DNA from: Bartonella clarridgeiae ATCC 51734
Lineage (GTDB): Bacteria; Pseudomonadota; Alphaproteobacteria; Rhizobiales; Rhizobiaceae
DNA length: 64,000 bases
Reading direction: 5' to 3'
NCBI RefSeq assembly: GCF_000518185.1
Contig: NZ_KI912397.1
Span: forward strand, 98,361-162,360
Both the position numbers and the translations under genes were made by a program. Positions within the stretch are counted from its first letter, which is position 1. Each line of letters opens with the position of its first letter. This document shows, one piece after another, positions 46,442 to 56,325 of the stretch. Below the pieces are notes generated by a model, which saw nothing but the letters and a program-made list of their open reading frames with translations, searched no databases and was not told the origin of the DNA.

Positions 46442-47821
46442 ATGACTGAAATCAAAACAACCGCCAATAATCTCAAACATTTACCTTCTGAAGCTCTTGC
46501 TGAAGAATTAAAAAATCTTCATTTTGCTGACTCGATTGATATCATCAATGACCTTAATATTATGGAACGGGTGACTATTCTCAGTCTTTTACCTCTTGAT
46601 TATGCTATTGAACTTTTTGACAAACCAGAGCTTGAAAAGCCAGCAGCTATTCTCGAACTTTTACCAGTGAATCTTGCTGTTGAAATTCTTGATGGTATGT
46701 CTGCAGATGCAGCTGCAGATGTCTTCCAAGAAATCGATAAAGCAACGCGTACACGGCTTTATGCCTTGCTAAAACCTTTAACCCGAACTGAACTAAAAAA
46801 ACTTACCAGTTACCCTGATCATACAGCTGGTGCATTAATGACAACAGAGTTTATAGCAGTACCAGCAAATTGGACTGTAAAAAAAACTTTAGATCACATT
46901 CGTGATGTTGAAAGAACACGTGAGACAGTGTATACAAGTTATGTCATTGATCCCAAAACAAGCACTCTTCTCAAAGCTGTTTCCCTCCGTAATCTTATTC
47001 TTGCCTCACCCGATGATAAAATTTTAAACGTCTCCACACACGACACGCCTATCACAATATCACCCTTCACACATCACGAAGATATTGCTCGCCTTTTTCA
47101 ACGTCATGATCTTCTCTCTGTACCAGTTATTGATGACAGTAATCACGTTATTGGTATTGTAACAGTTGACGATGTACTTGATTCTATGGTCGACGAAATG
47201 AATGAAGATGCCTATAAGTTTGGGGGATTGGAAGCTTTAGATAAACCATATATGCAGATAAATTTTTTTGGAATGATGAAAAAACGCGGTGGTTGGTTGG
47301 CTTTACTCTTTATGGGTGAAATGCTAACAGCAAGTGCCATGCAATATTTCGAAACAGAACTTGAAAAAGTAATCGCCCTTACATTATTCATTCCTCTCAT
47401 TATGAGTTCAGGAGGAAACTCTGGATCACAAGCAACATCTCTTATTATTCGTGCACTAGCCTTACGAGAACTCACACTCAAAGACTGGTGGAAAGTCATC
47501 ATTCGTGAAATCCCAACAGGTATATCTCTTGGTATTTTACTCGGAATCATAGGTATTACGCGGATTGCTGTCTGGCAACAACTCGGAATTTATAATTATG
47601 GTGAATATTGGTTCTTTATTGCTATAACTGTAGGAGCAGCTTTAGTTGGAATTGTTACATTTGGTTCCTTAGCCGGATCTATGTTACCCTTTATTCTTAA
47701 ACGTTTACAATTTGACCCAGCAAGTGCTTCAGCTCCCTTTGTTGCAACCTTAGTAGATGTCATGGGTATTATAATCTACTTTTCTGTCGCCTCCTTTGTT
47801 TTATCTGGAATCTTGCTCTAA
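46442..47821 (+). CDS. mgtE: Magnesium transporter MgtE
   Basis: A Mg2+-gated Mg2+ channel of the inner membrane. Order: an N-terminal helical MgtE_N domain (about residues 1-130), two CBS domains (about 135-255, with VPVIDDSNHVIGIVTVDDVL), then a C-terminal five-helix channel with PLIMSSGGNSGSQATSLIIR, the conserved pore region, and LVDVMGIIIYF. The length, 459 residues, is normal. The N domain and CBS pair normally close the pore when cytoplasmic Mg2+ is high. Confidence 0.95.
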   Translation: MTEIKTTANNLKHLPSEALAEELKNLHFADSIDIINDLNIMERVTILSLLPLDYAIELFDKPELEKPAAILELLPVNLAVEILDGMSADAAADVFQEIDKATRTRLYALLKPLTRTELKKLTSYPDHTAGALMTTEFIAVPANWTVKKTLDHIRDVERTRETVYTSYVIDPKTSTLLKAVSLRNLILASPDDKILNVSTHDTPITISPFTHHEDIARLFQRHDLLSVPVIDDSNHVIGIVTVDDVLDSMVDEMNEDAYKFGGLEALDKPYMQINFFGMMKKRGGWLALLFMGEMLTASAMQYFETELEKVIALTLFIPLIMSSGGNSGSQATSLIIRALALRELTLKDWWKVIIREIPTGISLGILLGIIGITRIAVWQQLGIYNYGEYWFFIAITVGAALVGIVTFGSLAGSMLPFILKRLQFDPASASAPFVATLVDVMGIIIYFSVASFVLSGILL

Positions 47822-47975
47822 GATAGAAAATACTAAAATCTCTTCTACCATTTTTATAAAGAATGTCCTTCCTCTTCCCAAAGTCTAAAAAAAGCTGTAA
47901 GAGATCTGAAACTGTAAAGGAAAAATACAAAACTTTACTCAAATACAATTTCATTAAACGAAAAGAAGAAAATTT

Positions 47976-49799
47976 ATGCAATTGCGTAATATTGCTATCA
48001 TCGCCCACGTTGACCACGGTAAAACAACACTTGTAGACGAACTCCTCAAACAATCAGGAAATTTTCGTGATAACCAGCGCACAAGCGAGCGTATGATGGA
48101 TTCAAATGATATCGAAAAAGAACGCGGTATTACAATTCTAGCAAAAGTAACATCCGTTGTTTGGAAAGATACTAGAATTAATATTGTCGATACCCCTGGT
48201 CATGCGGACTTTGGTGGTGAAGTAGAACGTATTCTCAATATGGTAGATGGAGCTATTGTCCTTGTTGATGCTGCTGAAGGCCCCATGCCACAAACCAAAT
48301 TTGTTGTTGGAAAAGCATTAAAAGTAGGATTACGTCCTATTGTTGCAATCAATAAAATTGATCGACCTGACGCCCGTGCTGATGAAGTTGTCAATGAAGT
48401 TTTTGACCTTTTCGCTGCTCTTGATGCAACGGATGAACAACTTGATTTCCCCATTCTTTACGGGTCAGGTCGTGATGGATGGATGGCTGAATCTCCTGAA
48501 GGACCAAAAGATCAAGGATTAAATGCCTTGTTTGATCTTGTAATCCGTCATGTCCCTACACCAACCATTGCTGAAGGACCATTCCGCATGATCGGTACTA
48601 TCCTTGAAGCAGATCCTTTTCTGGGACGAATCATTACAGGACGTATCTATTCAGGCTCAATTAAACCCAATCAAAATGTTAAAGTTCTCGGACAAAATGG
48701 AAAACTTTTAGAAACTGGGCGTATTTCAAAAATTTTAGCATTCCGTGGACTAGAACGACAGCCTATTGAAGAGAGTACTGCTGGGGATATTATAGCAATT
48801 GCAGGACTCCAAAAAGGAACTGTTGCTGATACCTTCTGTGATCCCTCCGTCAATGAATCTCTTATAGCTCAACCAATTGATCCCCCTACTGTTACTATGA
48901 GTTTTCTTGTAAATGATAGTCCCCTTGCTGGTACAGAAGGAGATAAGGTAACAAGTCGCGTTATCCGTGATCGTTTGTTAAAAGAAGCAGAAGGAAATGT
49001 AGCTCTTAAAATTGAGGAATCAGCCGATAAAGACTCCTTTTACGTTTCAGGACGAGGAGAATTACAGCTTGCAGTTCTTATTGAAAATATGCGTCGTGAA
49101 GGATTTGAACTAAGTGTTTCACGACCACGCGTAGTAATGCAAAAAGATGAAAATGGAACAACTTTAGAACCAATTGAAGAAGTTGTGATTGATGTTGATG
49201 AAGAATATTCTGGAACCATTGTTCAAAAAATGTCAGAACGCAAAGGAGAAATGGTTGAGCTGCGTCCATCTGGTGGGAATCGTGTACGCCTTGTTTTTTA
49301 CGCACCAACCCGCGGGCTTATTGGCTACCAATCTGAACTTTTAACTGATACACGTGGTACAGCAATTATGAATCGTCTTTTCCATACCTATCAGCCTTAT
49401 AAGGGAGAAATTAGTGGCCGTACCAATGGTGTAATGATTTCAAATGATAATGGTGAAGCCGTTGCTTATGCACTTTTCAATCTTGAAGATCGTGGTCCTA
49501 TGATGATCGATGCTGGCGTTAAAGTTTACCAAGGTATGATTATTGGCATACACTCACGTGATAATGACTTAGAAGTAAATGTTTTAAAAGGAAAGAAGCT
49601 AACTAACATGCGCGCCTCTGGTAAAGATGAAGCTGTCAAATTGAGCCCTCCAATCAAAATGACCTTAGAACGTGCACTGTCATGGATACAAGATGACGAG
49701 CTGGTAGAAGTAACGCCTAAAAATATTCGTCTACGTAAACTTTACCTAGACCCAAATGAACGTAAACGTTTCGAAAAAACACGTTCATCACTTCCTTAA
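47976..49799 (+). CDS. typA: Translational GTPase TypA (BipA)
   Basis: A ribosome-associated GTPase related to EF-G and LepA that supports ribosome assembly and stress adaptation. G1 AHVDHGKTTL, G2 region ERGITILAK, G3 DTPGHADFGGEV and G4 NKID are present, followed by the beta-barrel domain, EF-G-like domains III and V, and the TypA-specific C-terminal domain (DDELVEVTPKNIRLRK). 607 residues. The ATG at 47976 lies after an A-rich GAAAAGAAGAAA region. Confidence 0.96.
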   Translation: MQLRNIAIIAHVDHGKTTLVDELLKQSGNFRDNQRTSERMMDSNDIEKERGITILAKVTSVVWKDTRINIVDTPGHADFGGEVERILNMVDGAIVLVDAAEGPMPQTKFVVGKALKVGLRPIVAINKIDRPDARADEVVNEVFDLFAALDATDEQLDFPILYGSGRDGWMAESPEGPKDQGLNALFDLVIRHVPTPTIAEGPFRMIGTILEADPFLGRIITGRIYSGSIKPNQNVKVLGQNGKLLETGRISKILAFRGLERQPIEESTAGDIIAIAGLQKGTVADTFCDPSVNESLIAQPIDPPTVTMSFLVNDSPLAGTEGDKVTSRVIRDRLLKEAEGNVALKIEESADKDSFYVSGRGELQLAVLIENMRREGFELSVSRPRVVMQKDENGTTLEPIEEVVIDVDEEYSGTIVQKMSERKGEMVELRPSGGNRVRLVFYAPTRGLIGYQSELLTDTRGTAIMNRLFHTYQPYKGEISGRTNGVMISNDNGEAVAYALFNLEDRGPMMIDAGVKVYQGMIIGIHSRDNDLEVNVLKGKKLTNMRASGKDEAVKLSPPIKMTLERALSWIQDDELVEVTPKNIRLRKLYLDPNERKRFEKTRSSLP

Positions 49800-49865
49800 C
49801 GATGGTCTCTTCATCTCAATGTACTATTCTGTTTGATTTTATTTAATCCTAGAAAGGATAATTAC

Positions 49866-50405
49866 ATGAATATTAATGAAATACCTATTGGCAAAAATCC
49901 GCCAGAAGATGTTAATGTTATCATTGAAGTTGCTATTGGTAGCCAACCAATAAAATATGAAATGGATAAAAAGTCCGGATCATTATTTGTTGATCGTTTT
50001 CTCCATACACCAATGGTTTATCCTGGAAATTATGGCTTCATCCCACATACACTTTCAGAAGATGGTGATCCCATTGACGTTCTCATCAGCAACACCCGTC
50101 CACTTATTCCAGGCTGTGTCATTAATGTATGCCCAATCGGTGTTCTCATGATGGAAGATGACGGCGGTAAAGATGAAAAAATTATTGCCATTCCTGCTCC
50201 AAAATTAACAAAACGCTACGTTAATGTTCATAATTATACAGATCTTCCTGAAATCATATTAAAACAAATTGAGCATTTTTTTGGACATTACAAAGATCTT
50301 GAACCTGGAAAATGGGTCAAAATTGAAGGTTGGTATGATAAAGATTATGCACGTGAATTTATCAAAAAAGCTATTGAGCGCAATAAAAATAATTGTTCAT
50401 TTTGA
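49866..50405 (+). CDS. ppa: Inorganic pyrophosphatase (family I)
   Basis: Hydrolyses pyrophosphate released by biosynthesis and drives those reactions forward. The family I signature DGDPIDVLI with the metal-binding aspartates is present, along with [23 protein letters not shown] and the C-terminal [16 protein letters not shown]. The ATG at 49866 follows GAAAGGATAATTAC; the in-frame codon at 49833 precedes that site. 179 residues. Confidence 0.96.
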   Translation: MNINEIPIGKNPPEDVNVIIEVAIGSQPIKYEMDKKSGSLFVDRFLHTPMVYPGNYGFIPHTLSEDGDPIDVLISNTRPLIPGCVINVCPIGVLMMEDDGGKDEKIIAIPAPKLTKRYVNVHNYTDLPEIILKQIEHFFGHYKDLEPGKWVKIEGWYDKDYAREFIKKAIERNKNNCSF

Positions 50406-50438
50406 ATAAACCACACAGCATGTATCTTAAACAGGTTG

Positions 50439-50771
50439 TTATCTTTTTGATTTTTCTAGAAAATCATAATTTCTAAAAGATTGTAATATCTGCTCTATTT
50501 CTTTTAAATATTTTGAAAAGTAAAGCTGTTTATAGTGTGATGTCGCACCACTTCCAAGAGAGATGCAAGATGATGGGATTTTCCACTGTTTCGCCAAAAA
50601 TTTAATCAATGCTCTGTTTGCCTTGCCATTTTCAGGAATAGCGCGCAGACGTATAATCAAATGCTGTTTCCCATCATCTCTATCTTCAACCTTTATTATA
50701 CTATCAACTGAGGCTTTGGGAATCAAACGAACAAATAAAACCAAACGATGAGTATCAACTCGATAAAACAT
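50439..50771 (-). CDS. DUF167 / YggU family protein
   Basis: A small cytoplasmic protein of the DUF167 (YggU) family; its biochemical role is unknown. The conserved pattern LIIRLRAIPENGKANRALIKFLAKQW is given in parts (LIIRLRAIPENGKANRA, LIKFLAKQW), followed by ISLGSGATSHYKQLYF. The ATG at 50771 gives 110 residues; the frame extends upstream to 50828, overlapping yggT. A palindromic stretch near its 3' end is coding, not a terminator. It follows the yggT gene, the usual pairing. Confidence 0.82.
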   Translation of the reverse strand: MFYRVDTHRLVLFVRLIPKASVDSIIKVEDRDDGKQHLIIRLRAIPENGKANRALIKFLAKQWKIPSSCISLGSGATSHYKQLYFSKYLKEIEQILQSFRNYDFLEKSKR

Positions 50772-50797
50772 ATTTATTCGCCTGAGAAGGTATACTT

Positions 50798-51091
50798 TTA
50801 TAAAAACATTCCTGCATAAGCACGCCACATAAAGATACGAATAAAATAAATAATCATAAAGACTATAATAGGTGAAATATCAATAGTCCCAAGATTGGGT
50901 AAAAAACGCCGAATACAGCGCAGAATTGGTTCTGTTGTACGATATAGAAAATCCCCTATCATAGCAACAAAAGCATTTCGTGTATTGATAATATTAAACG
51001 TATAAAGCCAAGAAAAAACAGCGTGAGCTATTAAAATAGTAATGTAAATACTAAATGTCAGATCCAGCACACTAAGCAAAGCGTAGATCAT
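50798..51091 (-). CDS. YggT family membrane protein
   Basis: A 97-residue inner-membrane protein with two hydrophobic regions and the conserved amphipathic segment [20 protein letters not shown], continuing into [12 protein letters not shown]. YggT proteins are linked to cell division and osmotic or pH stress in some bacteria; the function here is unknown. It lies upstream of the DUF167 gene. Confidence 0.85.
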   Translation of the reverse strand: MIYALLSVLDLTFSIYITILIAHAVFSWLYTFNIINTRNAFVAMIGDFLYRTTEPILRCIRRFLPNLGTIDISPIIVFMIIYFIRIFMWRAYAGMFL

Positions 51092-51416
51092 TCCTGATTT
51101 CCTTTACCAATCAATAGAATGAAAACCCATATAAAGAAATTTAACTAAAATAAACTCTTCAAAAAATAGTCTCACCAATTATTCTTCTTTTTCATTGCTA
51201 AGAAAACAAGATAAAAATTGACGTTTTTAGCATATATTGTCATGATGCAATATAATAAAATATTAAAATAAAACAATAACACATCAAAATAGAAAAAGAA
51301 TTTACGAATCTTCTTACCCTTGACATAATCAGTTAGCTGATTAACTTTTGCTTTCGCTCACAAACTATTCTAAATAGATACCGGCCTTAAAAGGCCGATT
51401 TTCTCTTTATTATAAA
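51092..51416. other. Intergenic region between ialB and yggT
   Basis: AT-rich spacer. It contains a GC-rich hairpin (next entry) just after ialB, and otherwise shows no gene or RNA. Confidence 0.4.
51382..51397 (-). terminator. Stem-loop downstream of ialB
   Basis: CGGCCTT-AA-AAGGCCG is a GC-rich hairpin 20 bases after the ialB stop. On the minus strand it is preceded by an A-rich run and followed by GTATCTATTTAG, a weak T-run; on the plus strand it is followed by ATTTTCTCTTT. It probably ends ialB transcription. Confidence 0.55.
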
Positions 51417-51974
51417 TTACATCTGCAAAGCAATAAAACGGTTAAGTGCATCGCTAAAACCAGTTAACTGCACAAATAAGTCATTCAGAGCTGGCTCTCC
51501 TGGAGTAGAAACTGTCATCGCTAAATTCAATTTCTTTCCAACACGTAAAGCTGCTACATAACTTTTGTCAAAACTTACTGGAACAATACAGCCTGCTGGT
51601 ATGCAAGTCCGAATATTAGTTTCAATAACATTTTTCCCACTATCCACTTGTAAACGAATAGGCTTAGAAACTAAAATACCGAAAGGAACTGTCAAATTTC
51701 CCGACAAAGAACCATCAGAATTAGAGGAAATATTCATAGCTAATATGACACGATTTTGATCATTAACTTCCTGGCGATACATAAAGCAAACTTTTTTCCC
51801 TTCCTGTAGATTACAGTTAACGCTCCACAAACCATAAGTCTCAGTTAAAGAAGAAGCGCCATTTGGTAATGAGGCTTCAGAAAGCTTTTTTGTAGTTGGC
51901 TTTGTATTTTGCGCCAATGCAATAGAAACACTCAAGAGTGTAAAAATTATAAACAAATTGAATATTTTTTTCAT
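51417..51974 (-). CDS. ialB: Invasion-associated locus B protein IalB
   Basis: IalB is a small secreted or envelope protein that, with IalA, promotes erythrocyte invasion in Bartonella bacilliformis. The 185-residue protein has a signal peptide (about residues 1-21, cleavage after LAQ or nearby). The IalB domain follows: YGLWSVNCNLQEGKKVCFMY, VPFGILVSKPIRLQVDSGK, CIPAGCIVPVSF. Four cysteines in two pairs could form disulfides. It lies downstream of ialA on the same strand; AGGATGTGAG precedes the ATG. A second IalB-family gene lies at 62333-62911. Confidence 0.92.
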   Translation of the reverse strand: MKKIFNLFIIFTLLSVSIALAQNTKPTTKKLSEASLPNGASSLTETYGLWSVNCNLQEGKKVCFMYRQEVNDQNRVILAMNISSNSDGSLSGNLTVPFGILVSKPIRLQVDSGKNVIETNIRTCIPAGCIVPVSFDKSYVAALRVGKKLNLAMTVSTPGEPALNDLFVQLTGFSDALNRFIALQM

Positions 51975-52081
51975 CTCACATCCTAGTTTTTAAACATACA
52001 ATAGAATCATTTCTATTATTTCTGATAAAAAGGCATAATACAAAGTATCTTAAGAAAAGAACAGCTCTTACAACTATAGGT

Positions 52082-52603
52082 TTATAAATACTTAAAACTA
52101 TTCCGAAACTCTTTCACAACTTGTGTATAAACATGTTTCTTAAAAGAAACAACAATTGAAGGAAGCTCCTCCAAATCAACCCATTTCCACTGATCAAACT
52201 CTGCTTTATTTCCATCAGGTGGTGGATTAATTGTAATCTCAGAAATCTCTCCTGTAAACTGAAAAGAAAACCATTTTTGTGTTTGACCACGATATTTATT
52301 GTTTAAAACATGTCCCATAAGTTCCTGTGGAAAATCATACTCAAACCAATCCTGAGCTTCCTTAATCAACTTAACTGATTGGATACCTGTTTCTTCATAA
52401 AGTTCACGCCGTGCTGCATCTATTGGCTTTTCTCCCTGATTAATCCCCCCCTGTGGTAACTGCCAGAGTTTGGACATATCAACATTTGCATGAGAAACTG
52501 TCATCAAACGGCGTCCAACCCAAACCTTACCTTCATAATTAAACACAAGAATTCCAACACATTTCCGATAAGGGAGAGCTTTAAAGTCAACTATTGTATC
52601 CAT
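52082..52603 (-). CDS. ialA: Invasion-associated locus A protein, RppH-type Nudix hydrolase
   Basis: A cytoplasmic (di)nucleoside polyphosphate / RNA 5'-pyrophosphohydrolase. IalA of Bartonella is known to hydrolyse dinucleoside polyphosphates such as Ap4A; RppH relatives also start mRNA decay. The Nudix box is complete: GGINQGEKPIDAARRELYEE, then TGI. WQLPQGG before it and KWFSFQF after it are typical of RppH. 173 residues. The gene order ctpA-ialA-ialB is the known Bartonella invasion locus. Confidence 0.94.
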   Translation of the reverse strand: MDTIVDFKALPYRKCVGILVFNYEGKVWVGRRLMTVSHANVDMSKLWQLPQGGINQGEKPIDAARRELYEETGIQSVKLIKEAQDWFEYDFPQELMGHVLNNKYRGQTQKWFSFQFTGEISEITINPPPDGNKAEFDQWKWVDLEELPSIVVSFKKHVYTQVVKEFRNSFKYL

Positions 52604-52662
52604 CCCATTATCCCCTATATAAAGTGCAACTCATAAAAAATATATTCTGTACACATTTCTTC

Positions 52663-53973
52663 TTACTTTAAAGTATCTTGATGAGGATCTGGTGGAAATG
52701 CTTTATGCGTTATCTCACCCCGTAAAAGCTTATAAGCTTCATTTAATTGCATATCATCCTTAGGATCTTTAGGAACAAAAGCAGCTGAACCAGAGCCTTT
52801 ATCACTTTCTTGTTTTCCTTTGATATGTCCTTTTAACTCAGATTCACCAAGCGTTACATCATAACCCTTATATTCTTCAGGTAATGGCTGCTCTACAATA
52901 ATATCAGGTGTGATCCCAGTTCCTTGAATCGATGTACCCGTTGGGGTGTAATAAAGCGCTGTCGTTAAACGTAAAGCTCCATTTTCACCTAGAGGAATAA
53001 TTGTTTGAACAGATCCCTTACCAAAAGATTGTGTTCCTAAAATTGTAGCACGGCGATGATCTTGTAAAGCGCCTGCGACAATTTCAGAAGCACTTGCTGA
53101 ACCACCATTAATAAGCACAATGAGAGGTTTCCCATTAATTAAATCTCCTGGTCTAGCATCAAATCTCGTCACATCTTTCTTTCTGCGACCACGAATTGAT
53201 ACAATCTCACCTTTATTAAGAAAAGCACCTGAAATACTAACAGCCTGTTCTAACAGGCCTCCAGGATTAAGACGTAAATCAAGTACATACCCTTTCAAAT
53301 GATCTTTAGAAATTTTGGATTGAATATCTTTAACTGCAGCTTGAAGATCACCAAAAGTCTGCTCAGAAAATTGAATGAGTCTTAAATAACCAATATCATT
53401 TTCAACACGATATTTAACCGCCTTCACCTTGATAACATCACGAATAACTTTGATCTCAAACGGTTTATCAACACCAGAACGAATAATTGTCAGCGTAACC
53501 GGTGTACCAACAGCACCTCTCATTTGATTAACAGACTCATTCAAGGATTGACCATTTATCTGTTTACCATCAATCTTTGAAATAACATCTCCTGCTAAAA
53601 TACCAGCTTTTGAAGCTGGTGTATCCTCCATTGGGGAAACAACTTTAAGGAGGTTCTTTTCCATAGTCACCTCAATACCAAGACCACCAAACTCTCCCTT
53701 AGTAGAAGCTCGCATGTCTTTGGCTGCTTCAGCATCCATATAAGAGGAATGTGGATCAAGTGAAGAAAGCATACCATTAATAGCATTTTCAACAAGCTTT
53801 TTATCATTTGGAACTGTCACATAGTGCGCACGCACTCGTTCAAAGACATCACCAAATATAGCCAACTGTTTATAAGTATTGCTATCATTATTCGCAGAAA
53901 CAGACTGCACCATAATCATTGAACTAGCGCTGAGCAACATCACAGCGACCGAAAAAATAACTTTACGAATCAT
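52663..53973 (-). CDS. ctpA: Carboxy-terminal processing protease CtpA (S41)
   Basis: A periplasmic serine protease that trims C-terminal ends of envelope proteins. A signal peptide (about residues 1-27) precedes a PDZ domain (GIEVTMEKNLLKVVSPMEDT, GILAGDVISKIDGKQ) and the S41 catalytic core, with the Ser of NGGSASASEIVAGAL and the Lys of GTQSFGKGSVQT as the Ser-Lys pair. 436 residues. Its start overlaps the 3' end of the EnvC-like gene by 11 bases, so both are probably translated from one message. Confidence 0.95.
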   Translation of the reverse strand: MIRKVIFSVAVMLLSASSMIMVQSVSANNDSNTYKQLAIFGDVFERVRAHYVTVPNDKKLVENAINGMLSSLDPHSSYMDAEAAKDMRASTKGEFGGLGIEVTMEKNLLKVVSPMEDTPASKAGILAGDVISKIDGKQINGQSLNESVNQMRGAVGTPVTLTIIRSGVDKPFEIKVIRDVIKVKAVKYRVENDIGYLRLIQFSEQTFGDLQAAVKDIQSKISKDHLKGYVLDLRLNPGGLLEQAVSISGAFLNKGEIVSIRGRRKKDVTRFDARPGDLINGKPLIVLINGGSASASEIVAGALQDHRRATILGTQSFGKGSVQTIIPLGENGALRLTTALYYTPTGTSIQGTGITPDIIVEQPLPEEYKGYDVTLGESELKGHIKGKQESDKGSGSAAFVPKDPKDDMQLNEAYKLLRGEITHKAFPPDPHQDTLK

Positions 53974-55249
53974 TTTTGTTCCTTTTCAATTGTTCAGTCT
54001 GCCACCAAGGGTTTGGATTCACAGGTTTCCCATGCTTTCTAAACTCAATGTAAAGCACTGGAGTTCTTTTGCCTATATCCAATGCAATAGTATTCGCAAA
54101 AAATTGCGTCCCCATCATACCAATAGGTTCACCTGAAAGAACAAATTGCCCCTGAGTTACATTGATTTTAGCCATTCCGATAAGAATAATATAATAACCG
54201 TGTCCAACATTAAGAATGATTAATTGCCCATAAGAACGGAATGATCCAGCAAAAGCAACAAGAGCGTCAGCAGGAGCAACAACTACAGCTGCTGGTTCTG
54301 TTGCAATAATTTCACCAAAGCGTGCAATATGGGAACTATTATTAAACTGTTGAATTTTTTTTCCTGAAACAGGTAAAAGCAAGCGACCTTTTTTATTTTT
54401 AAAATCCATCTGCTCTAATAATTGTAAACTCTTTTGCATCTCTTCTGATGAAGAAAAATCAGACTGTGATTGATGATCAAGCTCTAAAATTAATTCTTCT
54501 AAAGACTGAGCTTTTTTAATAAGAATGATATTTTTCTGTCGCAGCATTATAAGCTCTTTTTCTGATCTTTTCTGTAATTTCACTTTTTCACCTAATAAAA
54601 ACTCTAAATATTTAAGCTGTTCAGCTTGACTCTGCATTTTAGCTTTTAAATCCGCGCATTCCATAGTAATTACATGGCTTAAATCGGTTAATCTTTTGAG
54701 ACTTTTTGTTAAATCCTGTATTTTTTCTTGCATATCAGGAATGACTGCTCCCAATAAAATAGAACTGCGTATAGAAGCAAGAACATCTTTAGGTCTTGTT
54801 ATAAGAGCAGGAAGCGGTTTTAATCCTGTCCGCGCTAAAATGGCTAATACTTCTGCAAATTCAGACCGACGATTTTTTAAATTGTGATACACATGCATCT
54901 GCTGCTCTAAAAGTTGCTTAAGCTTTTCCTCTCTTTTAATAATATCATTTGCTACATTACGTTCTATTTTAGCGACTTTTATGAGTTCATCAGTCAAAGT
55001 ACGTTGATCTTTTTTTAAGCGATCAACTTTTTTTAGCAATGAAACAATATGGTCACGTGATACAGAAATATTATTGCGAATGTCCTCCAATGTTTTTCGT
55101 ACTACTTCGCGACTGTCTATATTTTCAGCATGCAATATAGATATCCCAACACCCATGCTTAATATCAGTATCAGAGATATCAGGCATTTCTTGCATAAAT
55201 ACTGTATTTTTATCTTTTCATGAAGAAACCTCTTCATTTGCCTAACCAT
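53963..55249 (-). CDS. envC: EnvC-like murein hydrolase activator, M23 domain
   Basis: A periplasmic protein with a signal or anchor segment, a long coiled coil (about residues 45-275) and a C-terminal LytM/M23 domain (VVVAPADALVAFAGSFRSYG, VNVGHG-type HGYYIIL, VLYIEFRKHGKPVNPNPWW). The HxxxD and HxH zinc ligands of active M23 enzymes are not apparent, as in EnvC, which activates amidases rather than cutting peptidoglycan itself. Possible starts are TTG 55258, ATG 55249 and ATG 55237; the choice is uncertain. Confidence 0.85.
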   Translation of the reverse strand: MVRQMKRFLHEKIKIQYLCKKCLISLILILSMGVGISILHAENIDSREVVRKTLEDIRNNISVSRDHIVSLLKKVDRLKKDQRTLTDELIKVAKIERNVANDIIKREEKLKQLLEQQMHVYHNLKNRRSEFAEVLAILARTGLKPLPALITRPKDVLASIRSSILLGAVIPDMQEKIQDLTKSLKRLTDLSHVITMECADLKAKMQSQAEQLKYLEFLLGEKVKLQKRSEKELIMLRQKNIILIKKAQSLEELILELDHQSQSDFSSSEEMQKSLQLLEQMDFKNKKGRLLLPVSGKKIQQFNNSSHIARFGEIIATEPAAVVVAPADALVAFAGSFRSYGQLIILNVGHGYYIILIGMAKINVTQGQFVLSGEPIGMMGTQFFANTIALDIGKRTPVLYIEFRKHGKPVNPNPWWQTEQLKRNKNDS

Positions 55250-55339
55250 CAAGCTCAATTACTAAAATAAAGATGCTTTAAATGCTGTCACCTAAAACAA
55301 TGTTAATAAGTACATAAATAAATAAAAAATATATAAAAT

Positions 55340-55822
55340 TTAGAAACGATGATAAGGATGATGACTGATAATTGTTACGGCCCTATAAAGTTGTTCTGTA
55401 AGTAATATACGCGCAATTTGATGCGGCCATGTCATAAAACCAAAAGATAAAAGAAAATCAGCTCGATTTCTAACATGTTCACTATGTCCATCAGGTCCTC
55501 CTAAAGCAAGTATTAAATCACGAACACCCTCATCACGATAAAATGCTAATTTTTCAGCAAAAATAGATGATGATATCAACTTTCCACGCTCATCCAATAC
55601 AATTAATCGGCATTTTTCAGGCAAGGATTCAAAAAGTTTTTTCCCTTCTTCTTCTACACGCTGACAGACTGTCTGAGCACGACTTTCTGATATTTCTTGC
55701 ATCTTCCCAAAATGAAAACCTACAGCCCCAGCACTTTTAGAAAAACGATCCAAATAACGTTGAACCAATATCTGTTCAGCATCTTGTTTCATACGACCAA
55801 CAGCAAAAATAGAAATTTGCAT
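55340..55822 (-). CDS. rlmH: 23S rRNA pseudouridine-1915 N3-methyltransferase RlmH
   Basis: A SPOUT-class methyltransferase that modifies pseudouridine 1915 in helix 69 of 23S rRNA. LIVLDERGKLISSSIFAEKL, LILALGGPDGHSEHVRNRA and the C-terminal SHHPYHRF are diagnostic. The ATG at 55822 (MQISIFAVGRMK) lies one base after the rsfS stop codon; the frame extends upstream but is not RlmH-like. 160 residues. Confidence 0.94.
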   Translation of the reverse strand: MQISIFAVGRMKQDAEQILVQRYLDRFSKSAGAVGFHFGKMQEISESRAQTVCQRVEEEGKKLFESLPEKCRLIVLDERGKLISSSIFAEKLAFYRDEGVRDLILALGGPDGHSEHVRNRADFLLSFGFMTWPHQIARILLTEQLYRAVTIISHHPYHRF

Positions 55823-55823
55823 G

Positions 55824-56276
55824 TCAGTTGTCTCCAACAAAAATTGATTCAATATTATCCCAACTTGAATCAAGCCACATTTTTTCTAAATTATAAAAAT
55901 TACGAATTTCCGGACGAAAAAGGTGAATAATGATATCGCCTGTATCAATCAGCACCCAATCTCCCCCAGCCATTCCTTCTACCCTTGCCTTACCGTATCC
56001 ACTGTCTTTCCAAACATGTAAAAGATAATCAGTGATAGCCGAAACATGACGCTGCGAACAACCAGAAGCAATAACCATATAATCAGCCAACGAAGACCTT
56101 CCCTGGAGATCAATAGAAATAATATCCTCTGCTTTTATATTTTCTAAACTGCCGAGAATAATTTTAAGACCATGAGTAACTGACAAGCATTTTTCTTCTA
56201 CTAAATTAGCAATAATATCACAGCGTTTTTGTACAAATTTTTCCAGGTTAATATCCTTTCTTATTATTTGCAACAT
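55824..56276 (-). CDS. rsfS: Ribosomal silencing factor RsfS (Iojap family)
   Basis: Binds L14 and keeps the 50S subunit apart from 30S when nutrients are scarce. The DUF143 core is clear: DIISIDLQGRSSLADYMVIA, SGCSQRHVSAI, DWVLIDTGDIIIHLF and EIRNFYNLEKMW. The ATG at 56276 gives 150 residues with a longer than usual N-terminal lead; an earlier in-frame codon at 56339 would overlap nadD. It lies in the conserved order nadD-rsfS-rlmH. Confidence 0.92.
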   Translation of the reverse strand: MLQIIRKDINLEKFVQKRCDIIANLVEEKCLSVTHGLKIILGSLENIKAEDIISIDLQGRSSLADYMVIASGCSQRHVSAITDYLLHVWKDSGYGKARVEGMAGGDWVLIDTGDIIIHLFRPEIRNFYNLEKMWLDSSWDNIESIFVGDN

Positions 56277-56325
56277 AAGAGTAAAGAGGATTATTCTAAA
56301 ATAGTCGCAGAATCCTATACAATGT

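Noticed and set aside
47212..47550. A 112-codon minus-strand frame opposite mgtE
   Set aside because: Antisense to the conserved channel domain; no independent evidence.
50445..50466. Palindrome TGATTTTTCTAGAAAATCA as a terminator between ppa and the DUF167 gene
   Set aside because: It lies inside the coding end of the DUF167 gene and is A/T-only apart from its centre.
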